This document shows positions 9,310 to 18,505 of a DNA stretch of 52,398 bases, piece by piece. A model generated the notes under the pieces. The model was not told where the DNA came from and searched no databases. It saw only the letters and a program-made list of their open reading frames with translations. How positions within the stretch are numbered: position 1 is the stretch's first letter; every line of letters begins with the position of its first letter. The position numbers and the translations under genes are program-made. The DNA comes from Brachionus koreanus (Eukaryota > Rotifera > Eurotatoria > Ploima > Brachionidae): assembly GCA_016987375.1 (NCBI GenBank), contig PJRA01000011.1:1845367-1897764 (forward strand), given 5' to 3'.

Positions 9310-9550
9310 TGGGGAGACTACAAGAAAAATAAAGACTAAATCACAATGACACATAGAGTTGGTAACAAATTCCTAAGCAAAGCAAAAATCTTTTGTGTAA
9401 AAAATAATTGTATATAGTCTTAACTTATTAAAAAAATTTGAGCCGGTACACTAGATGGGTATCCGTCTCATTTTTTAATAGGGAAGATTAATAAGAAATT
9501 TTTAATTTTTAAAACTTTATTAAAATAAAATATTTAAAAAAATAAATTTT
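9310..9550. other. Short region between the converging cap and rep 3' ends
   Basis: About 240 bases between the two tail-to-tail genes. It holds an AATAAA near 9328 that could serve the + strand gene, and a GC-richer patch near 9440-9470 (GAGCCGGTACAC). No gene is seen. Confidence 0.5.
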
Positions 9551-11056
9551 TTAATTAAATTGTTCCGGGTACTCCGGAAGTCCCATTTGATTTTCCGGTA
9601 TATTGTCCATCCAACGTTGAACAAGTTGACTATCATGTTGATCATCATCTGAATTGAATTCAAATTCAGATGGAGCTGAATCATCAGTGTCATTGTCCTT
9701 TATTGAAGACATTATAGATGCAACTTCTTTGTCACTTTCTTTTTGTTTCTCTAAAATATCAAAACGTTTCCCAGTTTTGTGGGTTTCTAAGAAGTTTAGC
9801 AACAATAGACTTGTACTCGTCTTTCCATTGGGGAGTCGGTTTGGCATACAAATTGGCTAACTCTGGCGTATCCATATTGTATACATAAAACCGTCTTTTG
9901 AATTCAGGTTTCCTATTTACTAATTCAATTAAGGTTTGATAATCCAAATATTCATCTGGATTGAATGAAATGAAAAATCGCTCAATTTTTAGTATAAGGT
10001 CTTCAATAGAGGTCTTATTCTTAGCAAGCTTTACATTTAAACCTGTGCCACTTAACTGTTCCTTAATAGAACAAAGAGTGTCATTAAGAGTGACTCTCTT
10101 GGTCAGAGAAAGCCACTTCATCTCCTCAATCACTATCGTATTAATTGCTGCTCTAGCAGCAGAATCATATTTCAAAACGTCTTCTTTGACGAACTGAGTT
10201 CCAGGCCATACATGGTAAGGCCCAAAACTTTGCGCGAGTATCTCGCAAATGGTGGTTTTATAAGTAGATGCTTTACCTCCAAGTATACAGGCATAACCTG
10301 AATTACTTGGGTGAGCATCTATTTTTATTCGTATATCACGAATGAATTCAATAAAGTTTTTAAATGGTACCAACTTTTTTAAATCTTGATTGGATAATGG
10401 CATATTCTCGTACTCTTTCATACGTTGGTCTTCCAACGACTGGAGGTGATCAGAGAATACTTTAGACAATCTTAACTTAATACAATCAGCTTTCCAGCTG
10501 TTGTACTGCGGATATTCCTCTCTAAACTCAACCATCTCGGCTGGAGTATGTTTCGGGCGGTTCTTCATATCTTTTATTTTCGAAATTATCGACTGCCGGT
10601 TATCCGGCATAACCTATACCTGAACCTTCAAAAAGAACGGTCTTACGTTTTATATAATTGATTAAATTATTATAATGTTCTTCGCTCTTTATTTGGTTAA
10701 AATTCATTTGCATTAGAGCGGTATTACCGAAAGGATTGTAAATGCCCATCGCTTCTAACGAAGCTTTGGACATATCTCTAACCTACCTATTTAAAAATTG
10801 TTAATAATTGTTAGTTAAAAAAAAACACTAACCTTTTAGTGAGCTTGGGAACTCCTACAACATGGTAATGGCCACGTACGCCGGCTCTTGACTAATCGTA
10901 ACCGATGAGTCTTATCGACGAAAAAAGTTCTTTGATGTTTTCTTTAGTGACGAGATTGTAATCCACGGTACAGTGGCGTAAAGGCTCGACACGTTGGTAC
11001 TTTTGGACATTATCGAACTCCTGTTTTCGTTTAATTGAAATAGCTGATTGGGCCAT
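9551..11056 (-). pseudogene. rep: Endogenous ssDNA-virus Rep: HUH endonuclease plus SF3 helicase
   Basis: The reading starts at ATG 11056. The N-terminal part has an HUH motif (HYHVVG, HYH at 10870-10862) and a later Tyr/Lys motif (YNNLINYIKRK near 10690-10650), as in rolling-circle Rep nucleases. The C-terminal part is a superfamily 3 helicase: Walker A-like GGKASTYKTT, Walker B IVIEEM, a B' region, motif C FFISFNP, and an arginine-finger-like KRRF. The pieces lie in three frames. They join in phase as four exons, 11056-10833, 10777-10626, 10570-9804 and 9748-9551, with three GT-AG introns of exactly 55 nt. The result is 446 codons with one in-frame TAG (10894-10892). The largest uninterrupted frame is 10610-9759. 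If the introns are not real, these are frameshifts in a decayed gene. Family: parvovirus/bidnavirus-like by motif set and ambisense layout. The invariant Gly before the Walker A Lys is Tyr here. Confidence 0.75.
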
Positions 11057-11764
11057 TGCTTGATTTTTTTTGTGGATTAATTTGAATTTAAAATTTTAAT
11101 ATTTGAATTTTTTTATGAATTTTTAATTTTTTTAATGCTATTTATAATAATTGCCAAGTTGAAATTATTTGGAGCATATATATATATATATATATATATA
11201 AATTTTATTCTATTTAAATTTACTTTAAATTTAGTAAACATATTTATGGTTAAATAAAACAATTATTCTTGACTGAACGATGCTAACAGTATGAACAATT
11301 TTTTTCTAAGGTTACTTAAATACTTTTTAGAATCAATCTAGAATTCTTTTTATAATTACCTTTATATAATTGAAAAGCTATGTTCTAGAATTTTACAAGA
11401 TCTGTTTTTAAGTGGATTTATTCTAAGAGCTGGGCCCAATAAAAGTTTTGTGTTCAAGCCTCATTCTGGATTGAATAATTTGGCTATGGCTGATAATATA
11501 CTTTTAAAGTGATAGGAATGGATCGGTTTTGATGCCTAAGAATTCTGAATTATGCTTAAAAGCAATAAATCACTCATTTCTTCTTCCAGCTTTTTACCAT
11601 CTGCATTTAATATTATGAAATTTAATTTCCTGACACCTAATTTAGGTCTTTACATTGAGAGCCTAAATGAATGTATAAATTTTGAGTTGAATTATGGAAT
11701 TTTCGCCTCAAGTGCATCAGAGAAATAACAACAAAAGAACAAAATCAAGATATTTGTTACCGGT
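11057..11764. other. AT-rich DNA right of the endogenous virus
   Basis: A (TA)n tract lies at about 11179-11201. From 11380 to 11750 base composition is somewhat richer and short coding-like stretches occur in several frames with stops, but I recognise no family. It could be more decayed viral or transposon DNA. Confidence 0.4.
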
Positions 11765-12040
11765 TTAATATAAATACAGAATTATGCTGCAGAACGCCTT
11801 GCTTGCTATTGGTAGCAGTGTTATTCCTCTCCAATTATCACAGATCATTTTGTTGCCTTTCTTTGGAAGTTTGACTATCAGGCCTTTGGACCAGTCCTCT
11901 GGTATAATTTCTTGTCGCCATATTCTGCTGAAGAGATCATGTAGTAGATCATGAAGTGATCCTACCATCAACTTTCAACATTTCTGCTGTTATCCCGTTA
12001 ATACCAGGGGCTTTCCTATTTTGATGATGAGTGATTATTA
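11765..12040 (-). mobile_element. LINE reverse-transcriptase remnant
   Basis: Minus-strand translation shows RKAPGINGITAEMLK near 12025-11985, then IPEDWSKGLIVKLPKKGN and NWRGITLLPIASK in the open frame 11971-11765. These are the well-known opening motifs of non-LTR retrotransposon reverse transcriptases (KAPG-D-I-EMLK, then W-K-I-P-KKG, then N-RGI-LL). The catalytic core downstream is missing, so only a fragment of about 90 codons remains. The RTE/jockey-like subgroup is uncertain. Confidence 0.8.
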
Positions 12041-12413
12041 AGGGTAAAATACTTTTTTTCTATTAATAAATTTCGGATATTTCATCGCCAATTTATGGAG
12101 AAAATTTTTTCTTAAAATAAATTTTGCGATTTCTTAATTAATCGTTATTTGTATTTTAAAAATCAGCGCAAATCTAATCAAATTGGCCACATTACTTGAT
12201 TTAACTTGAAGGTTAATAAAAAAAAAAAAACAAAAACTAATTAAATTTTTATTAAAAGAAAAAAAATAAAAATCAAAAAAAAAATTCTCTAAAAACTTTC
12301 AATTTAAGCACATTGGAATCGTTGTCATGCATTACAAGGATAATAAAAAAAAAAGTACTACCTCTAATCAAACTATCTATTTTTCTTTAAGATAAATAAT
12401 TTAAAACTAAATT
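12041..12413. other. AT-rich spacer and 3' flank of the PDZ gene
   Basis: Long A and T runs and no coding signal. It would contain the 3' untranslated region of the minus-strand PDZ gene. A candidate polyadenylation signal on the minus strand (TTTATT on +) lies near 12247. Confidence 0.4.
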
Positions 12414-15400
12414 TTAAATCTCGGTCGAATTGGTAATATGCTGTACAATAGGTAGCATTCCATGTAATTTAATGCACTTGGATTTGAAATAATTGTCAGT
12501 ATCAGGATCGACAATCAACAAACTAATTTGTTTAACATTCACAAAAGCCTGATAGATTCTGTCAAGCAATTGTTGTTGATTTTCATTTTCAACATTTATA
12601 CCATCGAATTCAATGATTCGATCGCCTTTTTGAACACTGGAGGCATAGGCCGGCGATTCTTTATCGACTCGGTTGATTATATGCGCATAGCTAGTCGAAT
12701 GCGAAGAGTTCAAAGGCCTGATTAGCATGCTCTCAATGCTGAAGCCGAATGATTTGGAGAATGGAAAAAGCCGAATTCGGCACAAACGTGGCACATATCT
12801 GTGATGATTCTTCAAGTAGTCTGCATAGGAGAAAGTGTTGGCGTTCTCCGAATTCATAGTTGCAAGCAAGTCGTTTTCTTTAAGCCAATTGTAGCAAAAT
12901 TCATTGACCACCAACAACTTGACATAATTATTCACTTCATACGAAGTTTTAATGTAGTGCAACGCTTCGTCCCATGACATATTGAGCGTATTGCGACCAT
13001 TTATTTCCACAATCAAATCGCCAGCCTGCAAACCAGCGATATAAGCTGGCGATTTGTAATTAACAATGTTCACTCTAACATAATTTGGTATTATTTGACT
13101 AGTGTTCTTAAACTGAACACCAAAACCAATATTGGACTCTTGTTTATATATTGTACACAATCTAGGCACTGGTCTTAGTATATTCAACGCATCTGTATTG
13201 CTACGCACCGTTTCATACACATTTTTTCTCTGATTAAAATTTTTCGAATAGTGATCAGTTAAATCTGGCATAGATCTGGCACTTTCAACACTCGTATACG
13301 TTTGATTAAAATGTTCATTTGTAATTACATGTTCTTCGCGCAACTCCGGAATAATGTTTTGGTTGGCATAATTAATTGCCATGCCTGGATAAACCAGCAG
13401 TTTAAGTTTGCATCTAAGCTTGGCATCGTTTATAAGCTGAACAACTTGTTCAAATGTCTTAGTCGAAACTTCAGTACCATCGACTTCGACTAGACGATCG
13501 CCTGGTTTAAGCCCGGAGCAACAAGCAGGCGAGTACATGTCCACAGTGTCAATGAAATAGTCGCCAATTCGTCTATTGGCGCCAATTTTGGTCACTAGGT
13601 CAAAGCCGAACTCTGAATCGGTCGGATTAGGCGACGTTGGATCAAGTATTAGAGTGCACAAACGCAGCACTTTTCCATCTGCTGTTATGTCCACTGCCGA
13701 ACGGCTTAAATTCGAATAATTCGAACGCACTGTCGAATTAATTGTCTGATAATTTTTGTCCAAGACTCGTTCTCTTTCTCTAAATGTAGAAGCTTGCACA
13801 TGTTCAATGTCTTTTGAATTGTGTACGTCATTAACACTGCACGTAGTGGTGACATCGTTTTGTCTTAACTGAGCAGGTACACTAGCCACATTACGAGTGA
13901 CAAATCTCTTAATATTGGGCCAGTCTTTTTCGTTTATTTTTATTTTCAACAATTTTGACCATTCGTACGCATAGCGGCTAGCAGCAAGGATTCTAAGAGG
14001 CTTGGTCTCATTGAAATCGTTCAATAGCTCGATCGAACTTGGATCGTTTTCGACTGATTGGCCATTGACGACCAAAATGACGTCGCCTTTGACGAGGCCA
14101 GCGCGTTGGCCTGGCGACTCGTCGTTCACTTTGACCACATCATGCGAATAGTCATCGCTAGTTATCACCAAACCCAATTGGGTCTTAGCTGGATAGCCAA
14201 TAAACTCGCATATCTTTATCTCCGGGTAGACATTAATGCTAGGCTTCGTTCTAATAGTATCCGTCTCGTCAGTCACACTGCTATTAGGCTTTACTATACC
14301 ACTTTCTACAACCAACAAATTTATTTTCTCACTAGACTGTTTCAATTCGGCTATTAATTTAATTGTGTCCGCATGCGACATTTGCTGCACATTAATTCCA
14401 TTCACTTCGAGGAGACAATCATTTTGTCTTATGCCAGCTTTGTGCGCCAGCGATTCCTCAATAACATCGCTTACTATATGCTGATCGATATTTTTATATC
14501 GAGCTATTGACAGGCCAAGTTCGTCATTGTCACTTTTTTTCTCAATCACACACAACCTAGGTGTTGCACTCAGACCGTTTTGTCTCACAGCCTGCTGTTT
14601 AACAACGCCTGGCGTTTGACACAACTGAACACTCTTTTCGTTTGACTTGATAAACTCAGCCGGACTTAACGCTTTATCAGTGCAATATTCGTATCCTTGA
14701 CGATTGATAGTGGTCAGCATAAATTGTTCATCTGTGTTCAAGTACTTGAATATTTTGTCTTTGAGCAACGAGTTGTCGTCGTTTTCGACATTTTTCTCGT
14801 TTAGCTCGATTATAAAATCGTCTTGTCTGAGTCCACTAAGCTCGGCAGTGCTGTCGGCCTCGACTCGACTTATAAAATTTGGATTGTTGCCTCGTTTGGT
14901 CATCTCAAAGCCGAGCGGTTCGTCCTCTCGACCCGGCAAACGCTTAACCAAACATCGTTTCATAACCACTTGCTCCGGTATGCTTACATTCGACGATACC
15001 GACTCAGCAGCAGCTCTAAAAGAAGATTCGTTAAGCTCAAATTCGCTCGGAGTGAAGCATTCTTTGAATTTTAAATTTTTGTTTCTCGAACTAATGTCTA
15101 TTTTACGCTCTCTTAAATATTTGTATGTGTTCGGATCGCACACAAATACGTTCAAATACGTATTTTCCAATGAATTAGACGACTTAGAGCTCAAATAGGA
15201 CGATTTGCTCTTAACAGTCGAGCTATTAAGCATTTTCCTCTTGTTTATAAGCTTCATGACTGTGTTTCTGTCACTTGCATTGTTGATTTGCTTGCCGCCG
15301 ATTTCCAGTATGCGGTCGTAGTCGCGTAAGCCGCCAAGCTGGGCTGGTGAGTTGGGCTCGACATTTTTGACAAAGCAGCCAGTGTTTGTGTAGGCCACGT

Positions 15401-15923
15401 AGAAGCCGTAGCCGTCGTATTTTGGCCACGTCAACAAATGACACAGTCGCGGCTGATTCTCGTTAGCTGTGCTTACATGCTGCGGTATGTTCGGATTGAA
15501 TAGAGGACTTTGATAGTTTTTAATTAAAGAAGTGATTGCATTGTTTGTAAAGTCGATTTTTTTGAATTTTTTTCTGAACTCATCTATGTAGTCGGCATTG
15601 ATGACCAAAAGTTCGATTCGCTTGTCACGTCTTAGACTGTCCCGGATCAGCTTGAAGACATAGTCGAATTTTTCGAACTCGACGTAGCGGTTGTTGACCC
15701 GGATGATGAGGTCGTTGGGCAGTACGCCGGCGTAGTGGGCCGGCGAACCGAGCTCCACTTGGCGGATCAGGTTGGTGGGCTGGCCCTCGACCCGGTTACT
15801 TTTGAGAATCAGGCCGAGGCCGTTGTAGCTCGTCCATTCGTTCATGACGCATCGACGCAGCTCTGTCTTGTCGCTAACTATCACAGGCATTTGTGTGTCG
15901 CTTGAAGGTCTCATTATGAACAA
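12414..15923 (-). CDS. NHERF/PDZK1-like scaffold protein with eight PDZ domains
   Basis: 1169 residues in one uninterrupted exon. Eight PDZ domains can be read, each opening with RLC-like residues and a GLGF-type loop: about 23-110 (GLGL), 158-235 (GYGF), 322-408 (LGF), 455-540 (ELGL), 569-650 (QLGL), 754-846 (EFGF), 919-1007 (GFGV) and 1045-1139 (FGF). Most are followed by a tail of the type LLVV-D/N-x-Tyr-x-x-Trp/Phe-Lys, as in NHERF/PDZK1 proteins. Those scaffolds bind C-termini of transporters and channels beneath the apical membrane. Vertebrate members have two to four PDZ domains, so eight is an expansion. The C-terminus STEI is itself a class I PDZ ligand (T at -2, I at 0). No catalytic domain, signal peptide or membrane segment. 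Start: first ATG; a second (FIMRP) lies three codons on. Confidence 0.9.
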   Translation of the reverse strand: MFIMRPSSDTQMPVIVSDKTELRRCVMNEWTSYNGLGLILKSNRVEGQPTNLIRQVELGSPAHYAGVLPNDLIIRVNNRYVEFEKFDYVFKLIRDSLRRDKRIELLVINADYIDEFRKKFKKIDFTNNAITSLIKNYQSPLFNPNIPQHVSTANENQPRLCHLLTWPKYDGYGFYVAYTNTGCFVKNVEPNSPAQLGGLRDYDRILEIGGKQINNASDRNTVMKLINKRKMLNSSTVKSKSSYLSSKSSNSLENTYLNVFVCDPNTYKYLRERKIDISSRNKNLKFKECFTPSEFELNESSFRAAAESVSSNVSIPEQVVMKRCLVKRLPGREDEPLGFEMTKRGNNPNFISRVEADSTAELSGLRQDDFIIELNEKNVENDDNSLLKDKIFKYLNTDEQFMLTTINRQGYEYCTDKALSPAEFIKSNEKSVQLCQTPGVVKQQAVRQNGLSATPRLCVIEKKSDNDELGLSIARYKNIDQHIVSDVIEESLAHKAGIRQNDCLLEVNGINVQQMSHADTIKLIAELKQSSEKINLLVVESGIVKPNSSVTDETDTIRTKPSINVYPEIKICEFIGYPAKTQLGLVITSDDYSHDVVKVNDESPGQRAGLVKGDVILVVNGQSVENDPSSIELLNDFNETKPLRILAASRYAYEWSKLLKIKINEKDWPNIKRFVTRNVASVPAQLRQNDVTTTCSVNDVHNSKDIEHVQASTFRERERVLDKNYQTINSTVRSNYSNLSRSAVDITADGKVLRLCTLILDPTSPNPTDSEFGFDLVTKIGANRRIGDYFIDTVDMYSPACCSGLKPGDRLVEVDGTEVSTKTFEQVVQLINDAKLRCKLKLLVYPGMAINYANQNIIPELREEHVITNEHFNQTYTSVESARSMPDLTDHYSKNFNQRKNVYETVRSNTDALNILRPVPRLCTIYKQESNIGFGVQFKNTSQIIPNYVRVNIVNYKSPAYIAGLQAGDLIVEINGRNTLNMSWDEALHYIKTSYEVNNYVKLLVVNEFCYNWLKENDLLATMNSENANTFSYADYLKNHHRYVPRLCRIRLFPFSKSFGFSIESMLIRPLNSSHSTSYAHIINRVDKESPAYASSVQKGDRIIEFDGINVENENQQQLLDRIYQAFVNVKQISLLIVDPDTDNYFKSKCIKLHGMLPIVQHITNSTEI

Positions 15924-17755
15924 TTTTATTTCGTAATTTACTTTATTTTTTGTATTTAATTGAAATTTTAAAAAAATAACACATAGAAAATAAAATTAAT
16001 AGTAATAATCAACCCATAGGGTTTCTCTATTAATTCATTTTTGTTTCTATTCGTTTAGTATTGGTATCCAAAACGATTTTTTTTCTTCTTTGCTAAGCAA
16101 GGTCTTTTACACTTTTCTTTTTTTTTTTGAATCTAAAACCTTTTCAAATTATTGTTTTTATTTTTTTTTAAATCACAAAAGAGCTAAAGCAAAATCTTGT
16201 TTTTCTTAAGGTAACACTCTAAAGTGTTTATCTATTTATCTATATATTTGGAGTGTGCGCCTACCATATTCACAAATAGAAAAAAAATTTTTGCTAAAAA
16301 TTTCATATGTTAAATCTACATTCAACTATTGTATTCTACAAGCTGTTTTTTAGACTTTTTCTAAAAATTTTTCATTTCAAAAAAATTCTACTTGTCTCTT
16401 TTAGAAATTGTTGGTTCGAAAAAAGCTTTCACTTTTTATTATGCATGCTTTTAATTCATTTTAAATAGCTAAAAATATTTTTATTTTAGAAAAGCTAATG
16501 GGAAAAATTATAAAAAAAATTAAATTTTATCCAAAAATGAACAGAAATAGACAGAGAACAGAATTTTACTATCTAATTTACTTCTATTTATTTTTGGCTA
16601 AATTAAACACTAGATTAGTATCTCTAAAAGATAGATTTTAAATATTTAATTATTAAACCTCAATTTTTTGATCAATAATTTAAAAAAAATTACCATTTCA
16701 CTTAAAAACTGAATAAGCTTTTTAATAGGCCTCTTAGACTATGCTTGGAAATGCAAATATTAAAGCTAAAAAACATTTAATCAAAATACGGATCCAATTT
16801 TTTTTGAACCATAATTAATTACGGTTTTTATTATTTAATTTTAGATAAAATGGTTACATGAGGAGAGTTTAGTCTGTTATTTCTCAGAAAATAAGAGGTC
16901 CGTATTTTAGAAATAACCTAAATTTTCAATGGATTTAATTATTTTTGTTTTTAACCACCTAAATAAAAAAATTTTAGGTCGAAAGTAATTCGCTTTTTCT
17001 ACCTAAACAATAATAGTTAGTAGTTTAACTACTTGATGCTAAAAAATTAGAATTTTTAAAAAAGACTTAGATAAGGATTTAAAAAATAAATTTTAAACTT
17101 AAAGCAAATCTTGTTTATGTTTTTTTTTAATATTTAGTGTTCTTGAAAAATAAAATTCTTTAACCCTTATGAAAAAAGAAACACATTTTATTTTAATAAA
17201 ATAAAACCAAAGACCAAAATTTGTTAAAATATGATAAATAAAAAAAAGAAAACTTCAAGAGAGATAAATGCTCGCGAAATTTCAAGATTGACTATAAATA
17301 ATTCAAATTCTTAGAATAAAGTATTTTAATAAACAAAAACAAAATCGAAATTAGATATTACAGCTATAAAAGTCATAAATATTTCAAAAGAGAAATCTAA
17401 TTACTAGCTGATGGATGTTTAATATTTTGAATATTAAATATTTTCCCCTTATTCTTTTTAAAGATATAAAATAAATTTAATAAATTTTAACTTGTCCTTA
17501 CTTTTAAAAAGATTTAATTTCATATTAAAATAGTTAAAAATTTATTTAAATTCAATTCGGAGCACCCAAAAAATTATTTTAATTACTAGAAAAATTACCG
17601 ATGTTTTTTTACTGGTTTATCTTTAGCAAGAGTTTTTAAAAATATCACCTTTTGAAAAAGTGGTTTTTGGTAAATCCAAAAGTAATCAACCAAAAAAAAT
17701 AGTTGATGGAGTAGACAATTGGTGTAAAGACAACAAAATGAAATGAAACACCTGA
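15924..17755. other. AT-rich intergenic DNA upstream of the PDZ gene
   Basis: Expected to include the promoter and 5' leader of the minus-strand PDZ gene. I see no defined element, coding exon or RNA gene in it. Confidence 0.5.
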
Positions 17756-18180
17756 ATGACAGAATCCTGCGAAATTAAAGTGCATATTAAAAGCTTACAG
17801 ATCAGAATGCTAAAAATCATTGGTATCACAGATGAGAAATTCTTAAATATTCAAGACGACGCAAACAAGCGTATGGAAACAATGTGCATTAGAAAAGTTT
17901 CTAAACTGCTCTCTGGTCCTAATAACTCTGTATTGCAGAAGTGTAAGAATGTCGACAGCTCTAGCTATTTATTTCGGTTAAAAAACAAAAAAAGTGAGAA
18001 CAAAAATCTATAAAAACAATATACAAAAATGTATACAAGCCTTAAGAGATGACTTTGACAAGAACGCTACTGACTAGAACTAGGCCAAACACACTAGAGA
18101 CAAAATGCTCAACAAAAATGTTCGAGGCAAAAATAGGAATCAGAATACACATAAGAAGATCTAAAAAAACGCAAAATGCC
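17756..18180 (+). mobile_element. Possible LINE 3'-end remnant
   Basis: An 85-codon frame (17756-18013) contains HIKSLQIRMLKIIGI, resembling the LQ-x-R-L-R-I-G motif near the C-terminus of non-LTR retrotransposon proteins. Coding-like sequence continues with stops to about 18180. No upstream RT motifs are seen. It could be another repeat or a chance frame; confidence is modest. Confidence 0.4.
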
Positions 18181-18447
18181 ATCATAAAAGACTCGACTTA
18201 AAACCGACTTTTTTTCTTCTTATTAATTTAAGCATCTAATTAAATTAAACTTAAAACGTGAACATAAAGTAAATCACAGACATAGTACTGTAAACAACGG
18301 TGTATGCCATCAATTGAGCCATTTATATCCATTTATTGTCTTTTAATGAAATGATTTTTACTTGTAAAAAATTTAGCTTCTATCCCATCTATAAATTTAT
18401 TCTAAAGTTTAAATACTTTGAAAAAAATAAAATAAAAATAAGATAAA

Positions 18448-18505
18448 CGAGATGGCCTACTTGGTATCGCGCTAAGTTTTCTGCTAATGAGAAAATTTAA
18501 ATTGT
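18448..18505 (+). repeat. tRNA-Ser-like 5'-half remnant
   Basis: ACGAGATGGCCTACTTGGTA and the following TCTGCTAATGAGA resemble the D-arm and anticodon region of tRNA-Ser(GCT). There is no matching variable arm, T-arm or closing acceptor stem downstream. It may be a tRNA pseudogene or the head of a tRNA-derived SINE. Confidence 0.25.

Noticed and set aside
964..11201. TA repeats on both sides of the viral element as terminal repeats
   Set aside because: Both are simple (TA)n tracts whose flanking bases do not match, so they do not support shared virus ends.
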